Source: Tectiglobus sp965215755 (GTDB lineage Bacteria; Pseudomonadota; Alphaproteobacteria; Rhizobiales; Hyphomicrobiaceae). From it: 64,000 nucleotides of DNA. How positions within the stretch are numbered: position 1 is the stretch's first letter; every line of letters starts with the position of its first letter. Of the stretch, positions 19,022-27,282 are shown piece by piece. The notes under the pieces were generated by a model. It was not told the origin of the DNA. It was given only the letters and a program-made list of their open reading frames with translations, and searched no databases. The DNA is taken from positions 4,960,001 through 5,024,000 of the forward strand of contig OZ244119.1 of the NCBI GenBank assembly GCA_965215755.1. The letters run 5' to 3'. The position numbers and the translations under genes are program-made.

Positions 19022-19690
19022 ATGACAGCAATTATCTTCGACCTTGATGGTACCCTCGTGGAAAGTGCGCCGGTTATTCAAGGGGTTGCCAACACCCTGA
19101 TGTCGGAGCTCGGCCATCGCCATTTCGAACTCTCCGAGGTGCATGACTTTATCGGCGATGGGACGCGAGTCTTCCTAGAGCGTGCTTTCGCGACGCTTGG
19201 CGCTGACTACGATGCGGAAACGTTCGAGGAACATCACCATCGTCTCGTCACGCTTCATGCCGAGGCGCCCGGCAGCGCAAGCCTGCCAATGCCGGGCGCC
19301 GACACGGTCATTCGTGCACTCCACAGCGCAGGCTTTGCCATTGGGATGTGTACCAATAAGCCGGGGGCGGCTACCCACAACATCATTGCAGCACATCAAT
19401 GGACGGAGATTTTCGGATCTGTGCTTGCCGGCGATAGCCTGCCAGAGCGCAAGCCTGATCCCAAGCCCCTGGTCACTGCTGCGCAGAAGCTTAATCACGA
19501 GCGCGCCATCTATGTTGGTGACAGTGAAGTCGATGATGCCACGGCCAAAGCCGCTGGGTTTCCCTTCCTGTTCTTTACCGAAGGATACTGCGAAGCAGAC
19601 ATCGGTGACCTGACATTTGCTGCCAAATTCTCTCATTATGATGAGTTAACGCCGCTCATTCGCAAAATTGCAGAGGAACACGCTCTGTAG
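19022..19690 (+). CDS. gph: HAD-family phosphatase, phosphoglycolate phosphatase-like
   Basis: The 222-residue protein has all HAD motifs: IIFDLDGTLVESAP at the N-terminus (Asp nucleophile and Asp acid), MCTNKPG (motif II) near residue 110, the lysine in RKPDPKPL (motif III) and VGDSEVDDATAKAAG (motif IV). The helical cap after motif I and the length match Gph, which removes phosphate from 2-phosphoglycolate. The specific substrate is inferred from overall similarity. It is followed 95 bp later by the helicase gene on the same strand. Confidence 0.85.
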   Translation: MTAIIFDLDGTLVESAPVIQGVANTLMSELGHRHFELSEVHDFIGDGTRVFLERAFATLGADYDAETFEEHHHRLVTLHAEAPGSASLPMPGADTVIRALHSAGFAIGMCTNKPGAATHNIIAAHQWTEIFGSVLAGDSLPERKPDPKPLVTAAQKLNHERAIYVGDSEVDDATAKAAGFPFLFFTEGYCEADIGDLTFAAKFSHYDELTPLIRKIAEEHAL

Positions 19691-19785
19691 TCCGGAATTT
19701 GTGGACCTTTTTCCCGTTCTGATTGTTGCCGCAGCCAGCGTGCTATAATGCCGTCATAGGATCGAATCGAATTTTGTAGGCATCC

Positions 19786-22128
19786 GTGACCGAACTTTCG
19801 AAGCCAAAACCCAGTATTTCTGAGCGCGCGCTGCAGGCCTCGACGACTGTTGCGCCCTATCTCAGCGGTCTGAACGATGAGCAGCGCACTGCCATTGAGA
19901 CGGTGGACGGTCCGGTTTTGGTGCTTGCCGGGGCCGGAACCGGAAAAACGCGGGTCCTGACATCACGGATTGCCCATATTCTAGCGAGTGGCCGCGCATA
20001 TCCTTCACAAATTCTGGCGGTGACGTTCACGAACAAGGCCGCGCGGGAGATGAAAGAGCGCATCGGCGGCTATGTCGGTGAGGCTATCGAGGGAATGCCA
20101 TGGCTTGGTACATTCCACTCTATTGGTGTGCGCATTCTCAGACGCCACTACGAGCTTGTCGGGCTGAAGTCAGGCTTCACGATTATTGATACGGATGATC
20201 AGATCCGCCTCCTGAAGCAGGTCATCGAGGCGGAAAACATCGACAAGGATCGTTGGCCGGCGCGGCAGTTGGCCGGACTGATCGATGATTGGAAAAACCG
20301 CGGGCTCACACCTGACAAGGTGCCGAAGGGCGAGGCATTCGCTTTTGCCAACGGCCAGGGCGCCAAGCTCTACACCGCTTATCAGACAAGGCTGAAGGAG
20401 CTGAACGCGGCCGACTTCGGTGATCTGCTGCTTGAGTGCCTGCGGCTTTTCCATGCGCATCCGGATGTCCTGCAGGACTATCACCGGCGCTTCAAATATA
20501 TCCTCGTCGATGAGTACCAGGATACCAACGTCGCTCAATACCTCTGGTTGCGTTTGCTCGCGCAGGGATCTCCCAACATTTGCTGTGTCGGCGACGATGA
20601 TCAGTCAATCTATGGCTGGCGCGGTGCCGAGGTCGACAACATCCTCAAATTCGAAGTCGACTTTCCCGGCGCGAGAGTTATCCGGTTGGAACGCAACTAC
20701 CGCTCGACCGGGCATATCCTGGCTGCTGCGTCCGGTGTGATTGCTCACAATCAGGGCCGACTCGGCAAGACGCTTTTCACCGACGACGTTGATGGCAACC
20801 GCGTGACCGTGACCGGCGTCTGGGATGATGAAGAAGAGGCGCGCGGCATCAGTGATGATATTGAGAACCTCGCAAAGGTAGGAGAAAACCTCAATGAGGT
20901 CGCCATTCTTCTGCGGGCCTCATTTCAGATGCGTGCCTTTGAAGACCGGTTCGTCACGCTTGGCATTCCTTACCGCGTGATCGGCGGCCCGCGTTTTTAC
21001 GAGCGCCAGGAAATCAAGGATGCCATCGCCTACCTCGAGACAGCGAATAATCCGCTGAATGACCTGAAGTTCGAGCGCATCGTCAATGTTCCCAAACGCG
21101 GCATTGGTGATACCTCCGTGCGCAAGGTTCGAGAGCTGGCGCGGGCGCGGGGCATTCCGATGTTTCAAGCCGCGCGGGAAATCGTCGAGACCGAAGAGAT
21201 TGGCGGCAAGGCCCGGCGATCGCTGGCCCAGCTTGTCCAGAGCTTTGAGCGCTGGCGAAATGAGATTGAGAGCCAGCGCCATACCGACTTCGCAGAGATG
21301 ATCCTGGATGAAAGCGGCTACACAGCGATGTGGCAGGCCGACAAATCTCCACAAGCGCAATCGCGGCTTGAGAACCTGAAAGAACTAATTCGCTTCATGG
21401 ATGAGTTCGAGACTTTGGCAGGGTTCCTAGAACACGTCTCGCTGGTCATGGACACCGAGCAGGCCAACGATGGTCAGCGTGTGACGCTGATGACCCTGCA
21501 TGGGGCCAAAGGCCTGGAGTTCGACACCGTGTTTCTACCCGGTTGGGAAGAAGGCCTGTTCCCGCATCAGCGTGCCCTGGACGAAAGCGGCCTTGCCGGT
21601 CTTGAGGAAGAGCGCCGTCTTGCCTACGTCGGACTGACACGCGCACGCCGCACGGCGAAGGTCTCATTCGCACGAAACCGGCGCGCGCGCGGGCTTTATC
21701 AAAGCGCGACGGCGTCACGGTTTGTCGATGAACTGCCGGAAGATCACATCGAAATCCAGCAGAGCCAAAGCCCGTTTGGCGGTAACTACGCGAATTTCAA
21801 CAGCGGCTTCGGCAACCCCTATGGTGCCAGCCGCTTCGATGAACCGACGCGACGTTTTGAAAGCACGTATGACACTCCAGGGTGGCAACGAGCGCAAAAC
21901 CAATGGAAGCGACAGGGTGAAAAACCACGCAGTGGTCCGAAGCTGATCGAAGGTGAGTTGGTGGCTTCGTCAACCGCTGCACCATCGTCATTCTCCGTCG
22001 GCACCCGGGTGCGTCACCAGAAATTCGGCATCGGCGAAGTCGTCGAAGTCGATGGCAATAAGCTCACCGTTGAGTTTGATAGTACCGGTCGCAAGCGCGT
22101 CGTCGACACGTTTGTGCAGGCGGCGTAG
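19786..22128 (+). CDS. UvrD/PcrA-type DNA helicase
   Basis: The 780-residue SF1A helicase starts at GTG 19786. Motifs in order: LAGAGTGKTRVL (Walker A, about residue 48), VTFTNKAAREM, LVDEYQDTN (Walker B), GDDDQSIYGWRGA (III), RLERNYRST (IV), TLMTLHGAKGLEFD (V) and YVGLTRARR (VI). A C-terminal Tudor-like segment (VGTRVRHQKFGIGEVVEVDG) matches the RNA-polymerase-binding end of UvrD/PcrA. It unwinds DNA 3'-5' in nucleotide-excision and mismatch repair and clears stalled polymerases. The stop codon touches the first unit of the 139-bp tandem repeat downstream. Confidence 0.95.
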   Translation: MTELSKPKPSISERALQASTTVAPYLSGLNDEQRTAIETVDGPVLVLAGAGTGKTRVLTSRIAHILASGRAYPSQILAVTFTNKAAREMKERIGGYVGEAIEGMPWLGTFHSIGVRILRRHYELVGLKSGFTIIDTDDQIRLLKQVIEAENIDKDRWPARQLAGLIDDWKNRGLTPDKVPKGEAFAFANGQGAKLYTAYQTRLKELNAADFGDLLLECLRLFHAHPDVLQDYHRRFKYILVDEYQDTNVAQYLWLRLLAQGSPNICCVGDDDQSIYGWRGAEVDNILKFEVDFPGARVIRLERNYRSTGHILAAASGVIAHNQGRLGKTLFTDDVDGNRVTVTGVWDDEEEARGISDDIENLAKVGENLNEVAILLRASFQMRAFEDRFVTLGIPYRVIGGPRFYERQEIKDAIAYLETANNPLNDLKFERIVNVPKRGIGDTSVRKVRELARARGIPMFQAAREIVETEEIGGKARRSLAQLVQSFERWRNEIESQRHTDFAEMILDESGYTAMWQADKSPQAQSRLENLKELIRFMDEFETLAGFLEHVSLVMDTEQANDGQRVTLMTLHGAKGLEFDTVFLPGWEEGLFPHQRALDESGLAGLEEERRLAYVGLTRARRTAKVSFARNRRARGLYQSATASRFVDELPEDHIEIQQSQSPFGGNYANFNSGFGNPYGASRFDEPTRRFESTYDTPGWQRAQNQWKRQGEKPRSGPKLIEGELVASSTAAPSSFSVGTRVRHQKFGIGEVVEVDGNKLTVEFDSTGRKRVVDTFVQAA

Positions 22129-22476
22129 TTTGGCCTCACGGTGCTATACCGCTGCTGCGCACCGGGCACCTCCGGCGGGGCGGATCTGAGATCCGGGTCG
22201 CGTTGCTCCCTGGTTGTGATTCAATGGTGGGCCCAGCGGTTCAATAGCATTCATCATGAAGGCTTGGTTTGGCCTCACGGTGATATACCGCTGCTGCGCA
22301 CCGGGCACCTCCGGCGGGGCGGATCTGAGATCCGGGTCGCGTTGCTCCCTGGTTGTGATCCAATGGTGGGCCTGGCGGTTCAATAACATTCATCATGAAG
22401 GCTTGGTTTGGCCTCACGGTGCTATACCGGTGCTGCGCACCGGGCACCTCCGGCGGGGCGGATCTGAGATCCGGGC
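22128..22476. repeat. Tandem repeat, 139-bp period, two and a half copies
   Basis: GTTTGGCCTCACGGTG recurs at 22128, 22267 and 22406, giving an exact 139-bp period. Units 1 and 2 are nearly identical over their whole length; the third stops being alike after the GGATCTGAGATCC palindrome near 22476. Each unit holds a GC-rich block (ACCGGGCACCTCCGG) followed by that palindrome. The array begins at the stop codon of the helicase gene. 139 is not a multiple of three, so the open frames through it are by-products. The hairpins may serve as terminators. Confidence 0.9.
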
Positions 22477-23152
22477 TGCATGCAGCCTGAACACCGGACA
22501 TGTGCAGTTGCTCGCACAAAAAAGCCGGCCACATATGGGACCGGCTTCTCATTCGTGGTCCGGCTGCGCTCTGCTCATTGTTCTTTTCGAGGCGCCAGAC
22601 GAGGGGTCGCGTTACGTCCTACTTGGAGGGTGATGGAAAGGGGTCAGTCGCCAGAGGAGACGGTACAGCCAGTACTCCATTGTTTGCGTGACTCGATGCA
22701 ATCCCAAAGAGGGTTCAGTACTACCAGGAACATAAGAGAACTGTTGATGTCGGCGCTTCAGCATAAGCTTCTCCATCGTCGTTCAAATGCCGAACCTTCA
22801 TCCGCCGGCGAGCAGTCCGACGTTTCCCCACTACGACACGTCCCCCCACCTGCACCTCATACGAAGCTGCAGACGGTCGTGGTGTCCTGGTCAGGAATGA
22901 TGCCAATTCGGCGATTGTGGATGAAAACAGGTGACGAGGCTTGGTTGCGCGCGAAGGGCACATCCTGGCGGCTTCATCCTTTGCCGCCTGCCATGCTGCC
23001 GGTGGGTGACCGGCTTCGATCCACCTGGAGTCCAGATGCTTCAAGGCTAAACCGCCATCAGCTCTGACGCATGCACAAAACGTCGGATAACATCCAACGA
23101 ACCATCAAAAAGACTTGCCTCTTCGACGATGACTTGAGGTTAAGCGATTCGT

Positions 23153-23168
23153 TTAACCAGTCGTTAAC
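23153..23168. promoter_or_regulatory. CtrA-type binding site
   Basis: TTAACCAGTCGTTAAC matches the full alphaproteobacterial CtrA consensus TTAA-N7-TTAA, with an additional TTAAG half-site 9 bp upstream at 23140. Both flanks lack a convincing gene start within 100 bp, so the target is unknown. Confidence 0.5.
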
Positions 23169-23342
23169 ACATTGTGGCCGTTCGCGGTGATCAGCCATTA
23201 TCAGCGTAGCCGAAATGCACCAGAGCCTGTTTGGTCGCCAACGTTTCAGAGACAAGTCCCAAACCCTGGCAGTGTGGATGCGATTGTTCAGAAGTTGTGT
23301 CACGTGCGCTCTGGCAATTTGTAGACACAGTTCATCAGGCAA

Positions 23343-23498
23343 TGTCATGCCTGCATCGGCAGGCATCTACGAGCGCGTCAGCACATGCTGCATGAAAGGC
23401 CTGGCACCAAGCCTGCAAGAATGCTCGCTTTCTTCGATAAATTCCGAAGGGTTGGACATGCTCGTGGGTCACTGCCTGCGCAGCGATGACGGAGGAGA
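23343..23498. repeat. 156-bp interspersed repeat, copy 2
   Basis: Second gap-free copy of the element at 11071-11226, same orientation, with the same imperfect terminal inverted repeats and the same internal landmarks. The copies differ at many internal positions but the ends and the central GCCTGCAAGA are conserved, which argues for selection or recent mobility at the palindromic ends. Confidence 0.7.
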
Positions 23499-23746
23499 GT
23501 ATCTCACGGTCGGGACGTGTTCGTCCGCTCGGCCGGGTTCGGAAAGCAAACATCGGCCTCCCGCCCCGGGCCTGATGATGGTCAGACTGTTGAAGGGTCC
23601 GACGTAAACATTGAGCCTGAACCCACAGCGTGATTCCGGCTCAATGCACTGCCAATTATTGCATGTCGCATTAAACCGGAGCCAGAAATCGCCCTAAGAT
23701 GAGGCGTTTTCTGGCACATCTTGAACCTGTCTAAACGCGACATGCC

Positions 23747-24184
23747 TTAGTTATTGATCGCGGACCCGTCTGCAAGCTGCTGGTACACCCCCAACCTGTC
23801 GGCAACTTGCCAATGCCCTATCAACAGGTCGTCTTCAAAGTAATAGGCCGTCAGTCCCGACATTTGAATGGTGTTTCCTGTCGGAGGAATGTCAGCGATC
23901 TGGCCTAGATGCGTTCCCTGCCATTTCCATGCAGCAACGACCGTGTTGCCCTCACCAATGAGATCCTGCAGGTCGAACCGTTGGTTCGGGGCTGCCGCTC
24001 TCGATTGCAGAAGCCTTCGCCGAAAGCCCGCGCGGTCCAACGACTGCCCCTGCCAGGGATCTCCTGGGTCATGGTATATTGTATAAATCGGAGCGACGTA
24101 CTTTTCGATCGCGGCCAGATTCTCGTTGTTCCATGCCTGCTCGATAAACTGCCTGAGATGCTCCTTGTTCCGGACTATCTGCAT
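23747..24184 (-). CDS. SnoaL-like / NTF2-fold ester cyclase family protein
   Basis: The 145-residue protein has the SnoaL-like cone-fold pattern: FIEQAWNNENLAAIEKYVAP at the N-terminus, DLIGEGNTVVAAWKWQGTHLG in the centre and the terminal GHWQVADRLGVYQQL. Relatives include polyketide cyclases and many proteins of unknown substrate. The start ATG at 24184 shares its A with the TAA stop of the upstream glyoxalase-related gene (TAATG), so translation is probably coupled and the two proteins are likely made together. Confidence 0.85.
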   Translation of the reverse strand: MQIVRNKEHLRQFIEQAWNNENLAAIEKYVAPIYTIYHDPGDPWQGQSLDRAGFRRRLLQSRAAAPNQRFDLQDLIGEGNTVVAAWKWQGTHLGQIADIPPTGNTIQMSGLTAYYFEDDLLIGHWQVADRLGVYQQLADGSAINN

Positions 24185-24633
24185 TAGGCCGCCTCCAACT
24201 GCAGGTGAGGTTGGCCGTCGGATGTCCTGGTCGTCGCTCTCCCCGAAGCATCGACAATGCAGCTAACCAACCGCCTCAAATTGGAGAAGCTGTTGAAAGT
24301 GACGACGTCGACCGGATTGTCGAAACTCAAGGTCACCCGGTACTTGCCCGGTGATGCCAACAGCGCTTTAACACCGACGATTTCACCCTCAATTGCTTGG
24401 CCGAGGTAATGCCCCCGGACGCGCGTTCCGATCGTCGTCAGGCTGAGCGATTGAGATTGGCCAACGACGGCCCGCAGCGTATTCCAATTCTTGTAGCCAA
24501 GTTGGCCTGACAGAATTTCCAACGACTTGCTGTGGGAGATCGCCACGCCTTCATGAGCAAGCTCTGTACGCAGCCGACGTGCTTGCTCTTTCAAAGACGC
24601 AATGGTTGTCCGTGGGGATAGAAATCCATTCAT
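24184..24633 (-). CDS. Glyoxalase-superfamily-related protein (N-terminal helical domain type)
   Basis: The 149-residue protein starts with a helical segment, LKEQARRLRTELAHEG followed by ISHSKSLEILSGQLGYKNWNTL (residues about 14-55). I recognise this as the domain named glyoxalase-related that often precedes a VOC domain. Here no VOC domain follows; residues 60-149 form a beta-rich region (VRGHYLGQAIEGEIVGV, YRVTLSFDNPVDVVTF) of unknown role. It overlaps the NTF2-like gene by one base (TAATG). Confidence 0.7.
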   Translation of the reverse strand: MNGFLSPRTTIASLKEQARRLRTELAHEGVAISHSKSLEILSGQLGYKNWNTLRAVVGQSQSLSLTTIGTRVRGHYLGQAIEGEIVGVKALLASPGKYRVTLSFDNPVDVVTFNSFSNLRRLVSCIVDASGRATTRTSDGQPHLQLEAA

Positions 24634-24948
24634 AACTTTGCCTCATGCAGTGCATGCATGCGCTCAAGAATGGTGCTCGCGTTACCAAAGTCCGCATGCC
24701 AATGGTATTGGCGGATGGGATCTCGTTCTGGAGCTTCACCATGGCTATTGCCTGCGAGCGGCCGGGGCTCCTGCCCGGCAAACCCAGTAGGTTGCGTTGA
24801 ACGGCTTGTCAACGGCTTTCGTGGTTGTTGGCTACACCGTTTGCTGCCGGTGAGGTCACCACGAAGCGGACGCCGGCATCTGCCTCGGTAACGCATTGAT
24901 GGGGTCCGACGTGTGTCCCCTTCTGGCAGCTGCGCGCCAACGCGGCTC
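24634..24948. other. Intergenic region, nothing recognised
   Basis: About 315 bp between two minus-strand genes. I see no gene, repeat or hairpin of note; it should contain the promoter of the glyoxalase-related/NTF2 pair. Confidence 0.4.
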
Positions 24949-25818
24949 CTACTGGCCGGATGTCATGTAGTGCGTCACATCGAATGCGATACCGGTATCT
25001 TGGTCGATCTCCAGGCCGGCGCGGCCGGCCGACCACCAACGCACGCAACCCGTGAAAAACTCGCCCCTGGGCAATGCCAGCGACACTCTCTCACCAGGCA
25101 TTAGTTCCGGTGCCTGGGTGACTCCGAAACCAGCCTTTGAGGCGTCCTTCACGTGCACATCGAATGTGTCTCCGCGCGCTATCAGCGTTGCTTTGAACTC
25201 AACAGCGGTCCGAATGGATTGGCGCTGCTCGGCGAAACCGGGGATCTCGACTTGCAGATTGTCATTGATGCACGGACTGAAGCCGGCCTGAACGGCCAGT
25301 AACTGGTTTTCCAGTAGGATGGCAAACTCACAAAGCTGGGTGTCACTGCAGTTTTGCTTAACCACCGCAAGACAGCGGACAAGTGCCATCGCCGACTTGC
25401 GCCAGCTGTCGGCGCACACATCCCAGGCATGAGTGAACCTGTCCTGAGCCAGATCGCACTCTCGGTGCACGACCTCCGTGAGCGAGCGGGCAAGCGAACG
25501 CCGGATTTCAAATGCACGGAAGACGGTGTCCGATCCGCCAGTGTCAGCGTCGGAACTCACGATGCTATCGGCCTGTTGCGATGCATTTCGCGATGCCAGT
25601 GTCCACGTCAGAAGGCGACGCCCTTTATCCGGCGCCAGATTGAAAATTGATCCGGCTACAACGACGTCGAGTGCGTGTTCAATCAGCTGCGCCGTGAGAG
25701 CATCACTATCTGGCTGGCTTTTTCGTGGGCGCGGGCCTTCATCACCGCCGTAGCGGATTGCATCATCCAGGATACGTTCAAAGAACTGATCTTCATTGGC
25801 ATTGTCAGTAACGTCCAT
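24949..25818 (-). CDS. PilZ domain protein
   Basis: The 289-residue protein has an unrecognised helical N-terminal part (about 190 residues) and a C-terminal PilZ domain. The c-di-GMP-binding arginines lie in QRQSIRTAVEF near residue 200 and the second motif in DASKAGFGV near residue 228 (D/N-x-S-x2-G). RGEFFTGCVRWW and RAGLEID complete the barrel. It is likely a cytosolic c-di-GMP effector; the partner and output are unknown. No signal peptide or membrane helix is seen. Confidence 0.85.
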   Translation of the reverse strand: MDVTDNANEDQFFERILDDAIRYGGDEGPRPRKSQPDSDALTAQLIEHALDVVVAGSIFNLAPDKGRRLLTWTLASRNASQQADSIVSSDADTGGSDTVFRAFEIRRSLARSLTEVVHRECDLAQDRFTHAWDVCADSWRKSAMALVRCLAVVKQNCSDTQLCEFAILLENQLLAVQAGFSPCINDNLQVEIPGFAEQRQSIRTAVEFKATLIARGDTFDVHVKDASKAGFGVTQAPELMPGERVSLALPRGEFFTGCVRWWSAGRAGLEIDQDTGIAFDVTHYMTSGQ

Positions 25819-26027
25819 ATCAGTCCTCTAACTGAATGAGATGCATGTCAAACTTATTTCTTCAGCATCAATCTCAATTATGGCGCTATGAAATTTCAAA
25901 TTGACTAATACCGATGCGAGCTGCGGACCAGAGAACGTCCTGTGTCGCCCTTCATGCTCGCCTTGTATCAACCGTTTGACCCTGACAGGCATTTACATGG
26001 TGTTTGCTGGCGCGAAGCGGGCCGCCG

Positions 26028-26060
26028 ATAAAAACGAAAGGCCCGCCGAAGCGAGCCTTT
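26028..26060 (-). terminator. Intrinsic terminator of rpoH
   Basis: Read on the minus strand, AAAGGCTCGC (26060-26051) and GCGGGCCTTT (26046-26037) form a 10-bp stem with a TTCG loop, followed by CGTTTTTA. The stem has one G-U pair. It lies 40 bp after the rpoH stop codon. Confidence 0.9.
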
Positions 26061-26099
26061 GCAAAAGTCATGAATGTCCTGCCGAAGCAATCGTCTCGA

Positions 26100-26990
26100 T
26101 TAGGCCATCGCCGCCATGCTGTCGCCCTTGGCCGACTGCTTCACAGCTTTCTGGACCTTCTCGAACGCCCGGACTTCAATCTGACGGATTCGCTCGCGGC
26201 TGACACCGAACTCGCTGGACAGATCTTCCAGTGTGATCGGGTCTTCGGCCAACCGACGTGCCTCGAAGATCCGACGCTCGCGGTCGTTCAAGCCGGACAT
26301 CGCGTTTTCCAGATATCCGCGACGCCGGGTCAGCTCCTCGGCTTCGGCGTAGTTTTGTTCTTGGTCGGGCTGATCATCAACCAACCAATCCTGCCATTCG
26401 CCAGATTCGCTGTCAGCGCGAAGCGGTGCGTTCAGGGACGCATCACCACCAAGCCGGCGGTTCATTGACACGACGTCCTGCTCACTCACACCAAGATTGG
26501 TCGCGATATGCTTGACGTGCTCCGGCTTCAGATCTCCGTCTTCCAGAGCCTGCAACTTGCCTTTGGCGCGGCGCAGATTGAAGAAGAGCTTCTTCTGAGC
26601 TGCCGTCGTACCCATTTTGACGAGGCTCCACGAGCGCAGGATATATTCCTGGATCGACGCCCGGATCCACCACATTGCATAGGTCGCTAAGCGAAAGCCC
26701 TTGTCCGGCTCAAACCGCTTCACTGCCTGCATAAGACCGACGTTACCTTCCGAGACCACCTCGCCAATCGGCAGACCGTAGCCGCGATAGCCCATGGCAA
26801 TCTTCGCAACGAGGCGCAAATGTGATGTCACCAATGTCTGTGCTGCCTCAGAGTCCTCATGCTGCTGCCAACGCTTGGCAAGCATGTATTCCTGATCTGG
26901 CTCGAGCATTGGGAAGCGGCGAATTTCTTCGAGGTAGCGCGACAGACCGCCTGAGCCTTCAGCTACCGTTGGTAATGCCTGTGTCGTCAT
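26100..26990 (-). CDS. rpoH: RNA polymerase sigma-32 factor
   Basis: From ATG 26990 the protein is 296 residues and starts MTTQALPTVAEGSGGLSRYL, as alphaproteobacterial RpoH proteins do; the frame stays open to 27101 but the added residues have no counterpart. Region 2 is intact (HLRLVAKIAMGYRGYGLP, the RpoH-box-like NLRRAKGKLQALEDG follows), as are WWIRASIQEYILRSWSLVK (-10 recognition) and SEFGVSRERIRQIEVRAFEK (region 4.2, -35 recognition). It directs transcription of heat-shock and envelope-stress genes. GGGAAGAAAG precedes the chosen start. An intrinsic terminator follows. Confidence 0.95.
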   Translation of the reverse strand: MTTQALPTVAEGSGGLSRYLEEIRRFPMLEPDQEYMLAKRWQQHEDSEAAQTLVTSHLRLVAKIAMGYRGYGLPIGEVVSEGNVGLMQAVKRFEPDKGFRLATYAMWWIRASIQEYILRSWSLVKMGTTAAQKKLFFNLRRAKGKLQALEDGDLKPEHVKHIATNLGVSEQDVVSMNRRLGGDASLNAPLRADSESGEWQDWLVDDQPDQEQNYAEAEELTRRRGYLENAMSGLNDRERRIFEARRLAEDPITLEDLSSEFGVSRERIRQIEVRAFEKVQKAVKQSAKGDSMAAMA

Positions 26991-27282
26991 CTCTTTCTTC
27001 CCGCCTTCCTCACGATTCATGCTGTATGAGAGCTTGTTTCGTGTTTCCGGCGACCTCCATTTGAATGGCTTGCTCAGTTTTTGGCACAAAAGCTGGGCCA
27101 CACAATGTTCATATAGGGTGTGCTTCTCCTAAACCAACGAACAAGCTGTGCAGAATCCGTCACAAAAAATCGCGGTTTAGTGAAACGATTTTCAATTCTC
27201 GCTTGCGAATGTTGATCTAATTAACATACGACGCAGCCGAGGCATCGGATTGCCGCCACAAAAGTTGCATCGGCATTTTTAC

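Larger units (their letters stand above)
22477..23746. other. Gene-poor region of about 1.3 kb
   Basis: No gene is supportable. Open frames of 100-195 codons (plus 22480-23067; minus 22721-23044, which would need a TTG start) show no family resemblance. The region contains a CtrA-type site at 23153-23168 and copy 2 of the 156-bp repeat at 23343-23498. Decayed mobile DNA is a reasonable reading. Confidence 0.5.

Noticed and set aside
22128..22476. CRISPR array
   Set aside because: The period is 139 bp with the whole unit repeated and no unique spacers; it is an ordinary tandem duplication.
22721..23044. Minus-strand gene downstream of the CtrA-type site
   Set aside because: It would need a TTG start without a clear ribosome site, and the sequence resembles nothing I know. 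It would be an attractive CtrA target, so it is recorded here.
22480..23067. Protein of 195 residues on the plus strand
   Set aside because: It begins inside the repeat tail, has no ribosome site and its composition (many Arg, Pro, Ser, Trp) looks like out-of-frame translation; no family resemblance.
23215..23607. 130-residue plus-strand protein
   Set aside because: Much of it is translation of the 156-bp repeat (MPASAGIYERV), a known kind of false ORF in palindromic intergenic repeats.
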